Positions 13,509-20,757 of a DNA stretch of 20,757 nt are shown here, one piece after another. Positions within the stretch are counted from its first letter, which is position 1; each line of letters begins with the position of its first letter. The DNA is from Acidobacteriota bacterium. Its GTDB lineage: Bacteria > Acidobacteriota > Terriglobia > Terriglobales > Acidobacteriaceae. The position numbers and the translations under genes were made by a program. The stretch spans positions 1 to 20,757 of the forward strand of contig JAJXZK010000131.1 in NCBI GenBank assembly GCA_021780095.1, in the 5' to 3' direction. A model generated the notes under the pieces. The model ran no database searches, was not told where the DNA came from, and saw nothing but the letters and a program-made list of their open reading frames with translations.

Positions 13509-15055
13509 GCGAGCAGTCCGGGCACGACGCTGGCGGGCGTCGTCCCAGTCAGCTTTTGATCGAGCCCCTGGATTTTATAGGTCAGCTTGTTATGGTCGAT
13601 GCCCAGACAGTGCAAAATGGTCGCGTTGAAATCGCGAACCGGCACAGGGTCCTTGGCGACGTTGTAGCTGTACTCATCCGTTTCCCCGTACGTAATTCCG
13701 GGCCGCACGCCGCCTCCCGCCATCCACGTTGTAAAGCAGCGCGGATGATGATCGCGTCCATAATTTTCATGGGTGAGCCCGCCCTGACTGTAGACGGTGC
13801 GCCCAAACTCGCCCGCCCAGATTACAAGCGTGTCGTCCAGCAGTCCTCGCTGCTTGAGGTCAGTGACCAGGGCATAACATCCGCGGTCCGTCTCCCGGCA
13901 AAGAACAGGAAGCACCCCGGTCACATCCCCGTGTACATCCCACCCGCGTTTGTAGACCTGGGTAAAGCGGACGTCTCGCTCCGCCATTCGCCGCGCCATT
14001 AAGCAGTTATAGGCAAACGTGCCGGGCTCCTTTGCCTCCGGCCCGTAGAGATCCCATGTGGACTGCGGCTCCTTGCTCAGGTCGGCGAGCTCCGGGACGG
14101 ATGCTTGCATCCGATACGCCATTTCGTACTGCGAGATTCGTGAATTCGTCTCGGGATCGCCCAGTTCCTCAAAGTTCTGCCGATTGATGGCATTCACCGC
14201 ATCGAGCATTCTGCGGCGCACCTCGCGGCTGACGCCGTTGGGGTCCGTGAGATAGAGCACGGGATCGCCGGAGGAACGCAGTCCCACGCCAGCGTACTCG
14301 GAGGAAAGAAATCCGCTGCTCCACAGCCGCGAAGAGACTGGCTGGTTGTTTTCCTTCGGGTTGACCTTGGTCTGCAGCACCATGAACGTCGGCAGATTGT
14401 CGTTCATGCTGCCCAGACCGTAGGCCAGCCATGAACCGAGGCAAGGCTTGCCTGCGTTCATGTTTCCCGTGTTCATCAGCATGATCGCGGGCTCGTGATT
14501 GATGGCGTCGGTGTTCATGGTTTTGATGATCGTGAGGTCGTCGACCATGCGCCCGGTATACGGGAGCAGTTCGCTGACCCATGTCCCCGACTTGCCATAC
14601 CGCTGGAAGGCCCAGTGGGACGGCGCGATGGGAAACCGCGCCTGGCCGGCCGTCATCCCCGTCAACTGCTGCGCACCTCGTACTGAGTCGGGAATGTCCT
14701 TGTCATAGAGGGCAGCAAGGTTTGGCTTGTAATCCAGAAGGTCCATCTGCGGCGGGCCGCCTGACATGAACAGGTAAATTGCGCGCTTCGCCTTTGGGGC
14801 GAAATAAGGCAGCTTGCGATTGATGGCCGACGCCGCGGGCGAGATCTGCGCGCTCGCCGCCTGCGCATCGGGGCTGAGAGCACGGTCTCCCATCAGACTG
14901 GCCAGAGCTGCCCACCCGAGCACCTTGCCTGTGCGCCCGAGAAAACGGCGGCGCGTCTCGAGCGCAGCCCACTCCTGTTTCAATCCGGCCGGAATGGGCA
15001 GATCCATTACATCCGGGACGCGCTCGGTATCGGTACATAGCCGATGTTGCTTCAT
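13505..15055 (-). CDS. DUF1501 (sulfatase/alkaline-phosphatase-fold) protein, Tat-exported
   Basis: This 516-residue protein carries a Tat motif at about residues 34-40 (ETRRRFLGRTGKVLGWAALAS) after a 30-residue N-terminal extension. It then shows DUF1501 marks: FMSGGPPQMDLLDYKP, TDAINHEPAIMLMNTGNMNAG, LGSWLAYGLGS, WDVHGDV, DDTLVIWAGEFGRT, GRDHHPRCFTTWMAGGGVRPG and FNATILHCLGIDH. The fold is that of alkaline-phosphatase-like hydrolases with metal-binding Asp/His, but no DUF1501 substrate is established. The start at 15055 has GGAG five bases upstream, 14 bases after the DUF1553 gene's stop. It always tends to accompany DUF1549/DUF1553 proteins, as here. Family and operon membership are secure. 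Confidence 0.93.
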   Translation of the reverse strand: MKQHRLCTDTERVPDVMDLPIPAGLKQEWAALETRRRFLGRTGKVLGWAALASLMGDRALSPDAQAASAQISPAASAINRKLPYFAPKAKRAIYLFMSGGPPQMDLLDYKPNLAALYDKDIPDSVRGAQQLTGMTAGQARFPIAPSHWAFQRYGKSGTWVSELLPYTGRMVDDLTIIKTMNTDAINHEPAIMLMNTGNMNAGKPCLGSWLAYGLGSMNDNLPTFMVLQTKVNPKENNQPVSSRLWSSGFLSSEYAGVGLRSSGDPVLYLTDPNGVSREVRRRMLDAVNAINRQNFEELGDPETNSRISQYEMAYRMQASVPELADLSKEPQSTWDLYGPEAKEPGTFAYNCLMARRMAERDVRFTQVYKRGWDVHGDVTGVLPVLCRETDRGCYALVTDLKQRGLLDDTLVIWAGEFGRTVYSQGGLTHENYGRDHHPRCFTTWMAGGGVRPGITYGETDEYSYNVAKDPVPVRDFNATILHCLGIDHNKLTYKIQGLDQKLTGTTPASVVPGLLA

Positions 15056-15069
15056 AATGTCTCCCTCAA

Positions 15070-18000
15070 CTACTTCGTCACTGTCTCGTCCAGGTTCAGC
15101 ATCTCGCTGGCCACCATGGTCCAGGCAGCTAATTCCGGCGCCGGGATGGACGGATCGCTCTTCTTTTCGCCCACTTCGATCAGCTTACGCGCAGCCCCGG
15201 GATCTGCCGCATAATGTTTTTCCATCTGCGCCAGCGAACCCTCCAACACGGAGGCCATCTGTGGTGGCGGATCGTGCGACAACAGAATGTCGCCCATCAA
15301 GTCGAGACGCTGCGCGGGCTGTTTACCGCCCGTCTTGATGACCCGCTGGGCCAGGGCCCGCGCGGCTTCAACCCACTGCACATCGTTCATGGTAACCAGC
15401 GCCTGCAATGGCGTATCCGTGCGCTGCCGGCGCGTGCATGCCGCGTCGCGCATGGGGGCGTCAAAGGCCTCCATGTCGGGCATCATCGCCATACGTTTCC
15501 AGTAGGTGTACATGCTGCGCCGGTAGAGCGCGTCACCATGCTGCTGAACATACGCCAATGTGTCGCTTCCGCCGATGCTCACCTGCTCCCACACGTTTGC
15601 AGGCTGATAGGGCTTGACGCTGGGGCCGCCGATTGTGTTCTGCAGCAGGCCTCCCGACTCCAGTGCGACATCCCGCAACATTTCGGCGTCCATGCGGAAC
15701 CGTGGGCCATGCGCCAGCAGCAGGTTCTTCGGGTCTTTGGCAAGCTGCTCCGGGGTGGACTTCGCACTCTGCCGATACGTTGCCGACATCGCCATCAACT
15801 TGTACATGTGCTTCATGTCCCATCCGCTCTGGCGAAACTCGACCGCCAGCCAGTCCAGCAGCTCGGGGTTCGAAGGGCGCTGGCCCATAATGCCGAAATC
15901 TTCCGTGGTCTCCACCAGGCCGGTTCCGAACAATTCATTCCACATCCGGTTCACGGTCACGCGCGCGGTCAACGGATTTTCCGGGCTGACCGTCCACTTG
16001 GCCAGAGCCAGCCGGTTGTGAGGCATGCCCGCAGGCAACGGCGGAAGGAAGTGCGGCGTGTTCGCCTCCACCCTCTGGGTGCGCGCGGTGTACACTCCCC
16101 GCGTCAGCACGTCGGCATAGGGGATGGAAGACTTCTCCCAGGCCACAAGCGTGAGCGGGCCGCCCTCGGACAGCTTGACGAGCTGTGCATCCAGCTGGTC
16201 GATCTGGCTCTGGATCGCCCTGTAATCGGTATCGACGTCGTTGAGGTAAAACTGGCTGACTACATGCCACTGGTCCTGATTCCACCTGGCCTGCGGCGTG
16301 TGGGTTATCTCCGCCACATAGTCTTCGTAGGGGAGCCGCCTGGCTTCCTGCGCGGTAAGTGCGCGCCCATAGAGCCGGATGTCTTGGTAGCGGGTGTCCT
16401 GTGCCGGAGTAGCGTCAGGATATCTCCATCCCAACTGCATGGGAGCCTGCGTCCGTATCGTTGAGCGGCTGAGCGTATCGGAAACTACGCGGGTGGCAAT
16501 GGCCACGCCGTTCACATAGAGTTTGACGCCCGACGCTTTGCCGGATCCATCGTAGGTGAAGGACACATGTCTCCACTTGCCGTCGAGAGGCAGAGGAGCG
16601 ACGGCGGAAACCTTGATGGCGACCACCGGCGTGGTGTCCAGGGGATCTTTGGGACCCGGCTTTTTGGGCTCCTTCTTTTTGGCGACTTCCTTTTTGTGAG
16701 CGTCTGTTTTGTGCGGCGGCTTGTTGGGCGCCAGGTCCTTGGCGGTCAAGTCCGTGGGAGTGGGGTAATTGAACGGCTCCTTGTAAAGGAGCTTCTTTTC
16801 CGTTACTGCCTTTTTGGGCTTCGCCTTTTCTGCGGGTTCTTGATTTACCAGATCGACGCTGAGGATTCCCTTTTTTACGGAAAGATCCCAGCCGCGATTG
16901 TGCTGGGTGGTATCCATCTTCGAGATCAGAGCGCCGGACGTGCTCTCTACGGTGTAGTTCGGCGCGGCACGCAACATGAACCATCCACCCAGGGAGAAGG
17001 GCTGGTTCCACTCCTGATCGCCCGTCTGGCCCAGCATGATGTGGGTGCTGGCATCGATGCGAAAGTCAGGCCAGAGCCATGTCGTCTCGCCCCATTGCGG
17101 CTTCGATTTGCCGATGGGGAAACTTGCGGGACGGGCATTGGGGGCGCTGTTTTTCAGCACCTCGCCACCGCTTTCATCCAGGCGCAGACGAAGCATCAGC
17201 TTATCGGGCGAGACGGGCTGGGGAGGGTTCTGCTTCGACGCGAGCCAGCGCTGTACCAGGTCGTGCGCCTGCAATTGCGCGGCGTTCAGCTGGGCGGCGA
17301 GCTCGGACCGCTTCGCGAGCACCCGGTCGTAGGCTTCAGCATTCTGCGGCCGGGGAACGCGGGCGACTGGTGTCCATACCGGCCTGTCTCCGTTGAACGG
17401 CAGCTCATCGATATTGTTGAAGAAGGCACTGAGCGAGTAAAAGTCCTTCTGTGTGGTCGGATCGTACTTGTGATCGTGGCAGACAGCGCAACCCACCGTG
17501 AGGCCCATGAAGGTTGCGCCGTAAGCCTCGGTGCGCTCCCGGGCCATGTTGACGCGAAGTTCTTCGGGAATGGTTCCACCTTCGTTGCTGCTCACTCCCA
17601 GGCGGACGTAGCCGCTGGCGATCAAGGGGTCAAGATTTTTTGCCGGCAGAAGATCTCCGGCAATCTGCTCCATTGCAAACTGATCAAAGCGCTTGTTGCT
17701 GTTGAAGGACCGAATGACGTAGTCGCGATAGGGCCAGATGTCCCGGCTGTTGTCGTAGTGTAGGCCGTAGGTATCGGCATAGCGCGCATAATCCATCCAG
17801 TAACGCGCCCGCGCTTCTCCATATTTATTGCTTGCGAGGAGTCTGTCCACTACGTGTTCATAGGCTTGTGGCGACTTATCGTTTGCGAACGCCCTGACCT
17901 CCGCCGGGGTTGGCAGTAAACCTGTCAGGTCGAGTGTCACACGCCGGATCAAAGTGTCCTTGTCCGCTTCCGGAGAGGGATGCAGACCCTCCTTCCTGAG

Positions 18001-18585
18001 CCGCGCGAGGACAAATGCGTCAATCGGCGTTTTGGCCCAACCATTGGTCTGGAGCGCAGAGGGGAGTGGCGGCCTGGCAGGCTTCTCAAACGCCCAATGC
18101 GGACGATAGACAGCGCCCTCCTTAATCCACTCCCTGAGGATGGCAATGTCCGCGGCCTTCATCGGTTTCGCTTCGCCTTGCGCCGACTGGGGCATAAGGT
18201 AGTGAGGATCTTTGGACTCGATCCGCTTGATCAGCTCGCTACGCTCCGGGTGTCCGGGAACAATCGCATCGGGGTGGTGCGGGCGCTTCGCGAAGGCCGA
18301 TTCCTTCAAGTCCAGCCGCAATCCAGCCTTGCGCATCTCCGGGTCCGGCCCATGACAGGCGAAGCAGTTGCTGGCCAGAATGGGCTGCACATCCTGGTTG
18401 AAATCAAGCCGCTGCGCACCTTGGGCGGTCGTCGCACGCGGCTGTGGGTCGCGACAGCCAACCGAGGTCGCCAGCATGGCTCCTGCAAGGCACAGCGATG
18501 TCGCCCAGCCAGGATGAGACGGTTTGGATCGAACTACCCTCTTTGAAATCGCGGGTTTGGGATGATTCGTCCCCAATGGATTCAC
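15070..18585 (-). CDS. Lipoprotein with PSCyt1 cytochrome, DUF1549, LamG-like and DUF1553 domains
   Basis: This 1171-residue protein is the first gene of the four-gene operon. Residues 25-44 form a lipoprotein signal ending SVGC (C44). A PSCyt1 cytochrome follows, with CFACH at 74-78 and HYLMP at 128-132. DUF1549 spans about 185-400 (TPIDAFVLARL, RRVTLDLTGLLPTPAEV, YARYADTYG) and includes the second CxxCH of the family, CAVCHDHKYDP (366-376). A LamG/concanavalin-like domain spans about 505-750 and is split by a Lys/Pro-rich insert (585-652). DUF1553 spans about 855-1120 (NPLTARVTVNRMWNELFGTGLV partly, and DTPLQALVTMND). The family is presumed to process polymers or sulfated substrates; this is not established. 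GTG at 18585 sits within AGGAGTG, so TTG at 18576, eight bases after GGAG, may be the true start. Confidence 0.93.
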   Translation of the reverse strand: MNPLGTNHPKPAISKRVVRSKPSHPGWATSLCLAGAMLATSVGCRDPQPRATTAQGAQRLDFNQDVQPILASNCFACHGPDPEMRKAGLRLDLKESAFAKRPHHPDAIVPGHPERSELIKRIESKDPHYLMPQSAQGEAKPMKAADIAILREWIKEGAVYRPHWAFEKPARPPLPSALQTNGWAKTPIDAFVLARLRKEGLHPSPEADKDTLIRRVTLDLTGLLPTPAEVRAFANDKSPQAYEHVVDRLLASNKYGEARARYWMDYARYADTYGLHYDNSRDIWPYRDYVIRSFNSNKRFDQFAMEQIAGDLLPAKNLDPLIASGYVRLGVSSNEGGTIPEELRVNMARERTEAYGATFMGLTVGCAVCHDHKYDPTTQKDFYSLSAFFNNIDELPFNGDRPVWTPVARVPRPQNAEAYDRVLAKRSELAAQLNAAQLQAHDLVQRWLASKQNPPQPVSPDKLMLRLRLDESGGEVLKNSAPNARPASFPIGKSKPQWGETTWLWPDFRIDASTHIMLGQTGDQEWNQPFSLGGWFMLRAAPNYTVESTSGALISKMDTTQHNRGWDLSVKKGILSVDLVNQEPAEKAKPKKAVTEKKLLYKEPFNYPTPTDLTAKDLAPNKPPHKTDAHKKEVAKKKEPKKPGPKDPLDTTPVVAIKVSAVAPLPLDGKWRHVSFTYDGSGKASGVKLYVNGVAIATRVVSDTLSRSTIRTQAPMQLGWRYPDATPAQDTRYQDIRLYGRALTAQEARRLPYEDYVAEITHTPQARWNQDQWHVVSQFYLNDVDTDYRAIQSQIDQLDAQLVKLSEGGPLTLVAWEKSSIPYADVLTRGVYTARTQRVEANTPHFLPPLPAGMPHNRLALAKWTVSPENPLTARVTVNRMWNELFGTGLVETTEDFGIMGQRPSNPELLDWLAVEFRQSGWDMKHMYKLMAMSATYRQSAKSTPEQLAKDPKNLLLAHGPRFRMDAEMLRDVALESGGLLQNTIGGPSVKPYQPANVWEQVSIGGSDTLAYVQQHGDALYRRSMYTYWKRMAMMPDMEAFDAPMRDAACTRRQRTDTPLQALVTMNDVQWVEAARALAQRVIKTGGKQPAQRLDLMGDILLSHDPPPQMASVLEGSLAQMEKHYAADPGAARKLIEVGEKKSDPSIPAPELAAWTMVASEMLNLDETVTK

Positions 18586-18689
18586 TCCTGCGCTTTAGTC
18601 CGCAAAGTCGAACTGGATTGCTCAATTCAGCATTGTACCCCTCACAGTCTTTTTCTCTGCACCTCCGTCTTGCCTCGTCGGCGACTACA
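18586..18689. promoter_or_regulatory. Probable promoter region of the DUF1553 operon
   Basis: These 104 bases lie between the transposase relic and the first operon gene. On the minus strand, TACAAT (18632-18637) is a fair -10 candidate, but the hexamer about 17 bases upstream is not a good -35. At the far end, ACTACTGTAG next to the last recognisable transposase codons may be the old element's terminus, which would put the operon's promoter just outside it. Confidence 0.3.
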
Positions 18690-18985
18690 GTAGTTTGGCA
18701 CGGAGCTTGATGCGTTGGATTCATGCTGAACCGCTGGGGGCCGTTATCCAGGTTTTGCAGATGAACTCGCAGAGTGTGAAATCTTCGAAGATTTTGAGTC
18801 TGGGGACGAAGTTGTAAGTGGCGAGGAATTTGTCTATTTGTCTAGGTGTTGTCGTAGCTGGTTGGAGGTCGGGTAATGAAACCGTTTGATGGTTGCGTTT
18901 TATAGCGTTCGGTTCATGCTTTCGACTGGCCATGGTGCATGGATGCTTCGGCTTGACCAGACGGTGATCGATGTCGCTCTGGGCC
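18690..18985 (-). pseudogene. Decayed IS481-like transposase, C-terminal part
   Basis: Read on the minus strand and switching frames, this region gives the characteristic end of IS481-type integrases: DIDHRLVKPKHP, then VESMNRT (with the third DDE acid, E), ATIKRFHYPTSNQLRQHLDK, FLATYNFVPRLKIFEDFTL followed by CEFICKTW, and finally RFSMNPTHQAP. At least three frame changes and an in-frame TAA interrupt it. One frameshift comes from an 8-bp tandem duplication (18829-18844). The N-terminal catalytic domain and DNA-binding region are missing. It cannot encode an active enzyme. It marks a past insertion next to the operon's promoter. IS481 is my best match; related IS3-superfamily integrases are possible. 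Confidence 0.83.
18829..18844. repeat. 8-bp tandem duplication inside the transposase relic
   Basis: TTTGTCTA occurs twice in a row. Removing one copy restores the reading ...QLRQHLDKFLATYNF... on the minus strand, so this duplication is a visible inactivating lesion. Confidence 0.85.
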
Positions 18986-19270
18986 GACGGTTGGCGCATT
19001 CCAGACTACGCGGACAATAAATAGGAGATGTCGCAAAACCCGCAGTTTTCCGGGCATTCTTCCGTTTTAATTTGGGCGGTGCAGGTAGTCTGCCGACAGC
19101 CAAGCTCCGGACAAAATTCCCTGCTAACAGGGAAGTTAACCGGGAACTTCGCGGATTTGCCTCCAAAATCCCAGCTCCGTACTACGCTCTGCCTTTTTCT
19201 TTGCGCAGATGCACCACCGCGCCTGTACGTGTGCCTTCATGCATCGAGGGAGAAGGTCCAGATTGCTACG
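18986..19270. other. Non-coding region with dispersed repeat
   Basis: No gene is supported between the transposase relic and the cyclase-like gene. It contains the second dispersed-repeat copy (19075-19154). The rest, including a pyrimidine-rich stretch near 19190-19205, shows no structure I can interpret. Confidence 0.5.
19075..19154 (+). repeat. Dispersed repeat, copy 2, with TTCCCT/AGGGAA hairpin
   Basis: This copy aligns gap-free to 10751-10830 in the same orientation. TTCCCT (19117-19122) pairs with AGGGAA (19129-19134) around GCTAAC, where the other copy has GCTGAT. It lies about 115 bases past the stop of the cyclase-like gene and just beyond the transposase relic. Confidence 0.82.
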
Positions 19271-20218
19271 TCAAACCAGCTTGTGAAGGTTTGAGAAGGC
19301 CTCCATCACCGTTGCGCTGGTGAACAGGCGGTTCTGATCGCGGAAGAGTGGATCCGGATCTCCCGGCTTCCATGGCTCCGCGCAATCGCGCCGCGTCACC
19401 CGCAACATGGGAGGACTGCTCCAGCTTCCATCGGGCGCTTGATCTTCGACGAGCTGATCGACCAGCGGCCATACATCCTGATCTTTGGCAATATCGGGAA
19501 GCCACAGCAGACTGGATAGCAGGAGCGCCGATTCAAAGGGAGTTTGCGGACGCGTACGCAGCAGAGTTTTTCGAGTCACCCGCAGGTCGATGTCCAGCTG
19601 GACCGCCTCAAACAGCGACAGGCTTCTTTCGGTGCTGTACAGAAAGGTTGTCCACCAGAATGACTTCCAAATTCCGGCAGAGGTTCTTTTGTCCAGAACA
19701 AACTGCAGGCCCCGATTCACGGACTGACTGGTCTTAGAGTATTTCGTTGTCATCGCCAGCACCGCCGAAGGGGTGACGTCTGTGTGAGATGTGGCCCAGG
19801 TTCCCAGATCGGGTCGACCCCGAAAGGTGGCGAAGCCACCGTCTTCGCGTTGGAATCGCTCCAGACAAGAGTAGCTGGAGTCAGCGACGATTCTGCCTTC
19901 GGATGCCAGGAATAAAATCGCCAGGGCTGTCGAGTCAGCGTCCGAATCGACCAGCTCGTTATATCCCCATCCGCAGTCGTGAAACATTTTCCCGGTCAAC
20001 CACTGCGATGCGCGGGCGGTTGCGTTGGACGCGCGATCCCGGCAGTGGCTGTCGAGGCTCGTCAACTTGCCTCCGACATACGCGGTTGTCCATGTCGAGG
20101 ATTGTCCCGGCGGCAGTTCCCAATCGACCCAACTACCGTCATCGTGCTGCTGGCTCAGGATGTAGTCGATGGACAAACCAAGCGCGCGTTCCAGACTCTT
20201 TTTGCGAGTGTTATGCAT
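19271..20218 (-). CDS. Class II terpene-cyclase-like / prenyltransferase-squalene oxidase repeat protein
   Basis: This 315-residue soluble protein is built from alpha-alpha barrel repeats of the squalene cyclase type. QW-like motifs occur as SQQHDDGSWVDW (22-33), CGWGYNE (82-88), FQREDGGFATF (122-132) and EDQAPDGSW (258-266). DSDADSTA at 91-98 resembles the DxDD/DxDTT proton-donor motif of class II cyclases, with D93 or D95 as candidate acid. At 315 residues it is about half the length of squalene-hopene cyclase, so it may be a single-domain cyclase-like protein or a non-catalytic relative. There is no signal peptide. Its start overlaps by eight bases the end of the prenyltransferase-like gene, implying co-translation and a shared pathway. 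Repeat fold is confident; cyclase activity is inferred. Confidence 0.78.
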   Translation of the reverse strand: MHNTRKKSLERALGLSIDYILSQQHDDGSWVDWELPPGQSSTWTTAYVGGKLTSLDSHCRDRASNATARASQWLTGKMFHDCGWGYNELVDSDADSTALAILFLASEGRIVADSSYSCLERFQREDGGFATFRGRPDLGTWATSHTDVTPSAVLAMTTKYSKTSQSVNRGLQFVLDKRTSAGIWKSFWWTTFLYSTERSLSLFEAVQLDIDLRVTRKTLLRTRPQTPFESALLLSSLLWLPDIAKDQDVWPLVDQLVEDQAPDGSWSSPPMLRVTRRDCAEPWKPGDPDPLFRDQNRLFTSATVMEAFSNLHKLV

Positions 20219-20757
20219 TGGTTGTGATTACAGAAGCCGGTTGAGGCTTCAGATAAATCGTGGTGTACTCTCGTTGTTTTTTCCAGCCCAATCCCAGGTA
20301 GACGTGGGCGTTCACCCGGGTGGAACTCATGTGTCCGCCCAGAACTTCCAATTGGTCGGTGTAGGCACTCGCATTGATGTTGCGCAGCGTCAGCCATTCC
20401 AGGCAACGGTCTCGGGCCTCTAGATCTCCCTGGAATAAACAGTGACCGCAGAACTCAATCTTCACATCTGGACGAGCCACCGTGCCCTGTTCAAACCCAA
20501 GGGAGAATACCGCGGACTGAGTGGGATACGCGAGATCTTTTCCTAGCATGACCCGGGTGTATTGCCGGAAAGGCTCGATGGGTTGTTTGCCGCAAAGATG
20601 GCGAAGCAGGTTTTCATAATAAGATACCGAGTTGCCGTACCCGCTCAGGTAGATTCTGCCGTTTGGATTTTCATCTTGCCGCAATGAGACTGCCATGCCA
20701 AGCGGAGTCATCTTACCGGCGAGTAGGTGCCGCATTTGCTGATGCGTCTTTGCTGCT
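20211..20757 (-). CDS. Probable ABBA-fold (DMATS-like) prenyltransferase, partial at window edge
   Basis: The frame is open to the window end, so the N-terminus is missing; the ATG at 20735 is probably internal. About 180 residues remain. Alternating strands and helices (GRIYLSGYGNSVSYYENLLRH, SAVFSLGFE, DVKIEFCGH, then EARDRCLEWLTLRNI) and the ending HVYLGLGWKKQREYTTIYLKPQ resemble the C-terminal repeats of aromatic prenyltransferases, which close with a strand of the type T-x-YLxP. ABBA enzymes move a prenyl group onto indoles or other aromatics; the substrate cannot be read here. Overlap with the terpene-cyclase-like gene supports a prenyl/terpenoid context. Resemblance is from pattern alone and could be wrong; another small biosynthetic family is the main alternative. 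Confidence 0.45.
   Translation of the reverse strand, partial: AAKTHQQMRHLLAGKMTPLGMAVSLRQDENPNGRIYLSGYGNSVSYYENLLRHLCGKQPIEPFRQYTRVMLGKDLAYPTQSAVFSLGFEQGTVARPDVKIEFCGHCLFQGDLEARDRCLEWLTLRNINASAYTDQLEVLGGHMSSTRVNAHVYLGLGWKKQREYTTIYLKPQPASVITTNA

Noticed and set aside
15214..17763. Two long plus-strand frames (416 and 398 codons)
   Set aside because: Both lie wholly antisense to the DUF1549/DUF1553 lipoprotein gene, are rich in His, Arg and Val without domains, and are shadows of its codon pattern.
10751..19154. TTCCCT/AGGGAA repeats as a CRISPR array
   Set aside because: Only two distant, diverged copies exist, with no regular spacers and no cas genes.

Overview
The window looks like an accessory stretch of a bacterial chromosome from an environmental heterotroph, most likely an Acidobacteriota (Solibacter/Bryobacter-like). 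Planctomycetota or Verrucomicrobiota are the alternatives. The basis is many twin-arginine (Tat) leaders, a DUF1549/DUF1553-DUF1501-DUF2231/cytochrome operon, DUF362 and PQQ-type propeller proteins, and moderately high GC. This is a family-level impression, not a phylogenetic placement. I saw no rRNA, tRNA or CRISPR.

Region 1 (1-5796) holds a Sec-exported RidA-like protein (+), a Tat-exported M19 membrane dipeptidase (-), and a divergent three-gene operon (+): a Tat-exported RidA-like protein, then two paralogous Gfo/Idh/MocA-like proteins of unknown function, the second with a Tat leader. Just upstream of the dipeptidase, on its own strand, lies a 43-codon relic of the 3' end of a third Gfo/Idh-like paralogue. 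A 39-bp segment across this relic and the dipeptidase start matches, with one mismatch, the junction between the two intact paralogues on the other strand. M19 enzymes include dehydropeptidase I, which releases enamine amino acids, and RidA hydrolyses such enamines/imines. The region may therefore encode an extracytoplasmic pathway of that kind (inference).

Region 2 (5797-10566, all -) reads as one operon: Tat-exported DUF362 protein, PQQ-type beta-propeller, ApbE FAD:protein FMN transferase, and an unrecognised Tat-exported protein with a probable glutaminase-amidotransferase-like domain. No FMN-acceptor domain is visible for the ApbE. The first and last genes share nearly the same Tat leader.

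Region 3 (10567-19270) is a tightly coupled four-gene operon (-): lipoprotein cytochrome/DUF1549/LamG/DUF1553, DUF1501, DUF2231-cytochrome-LRR membrane protein, and an NHL propeller. Two directly oriented copies of an approximately 80-bp dispersed repeat with a TTCCCT/AGGGAA hairpin flank it. A decayed IS481-like transposase fragment sits just upstream of its first gene.

Region 4 (19271-20757, -) is the edge of another cluster: a probable ABBA/DMATS-like prenyltransferase cut by the window end, overlapping a short class II terpene-cyclase-like protein with QW-type repeats and a DSDADST motif. This pair could belong to an unusual terpenoid or prenylated-product pathway.
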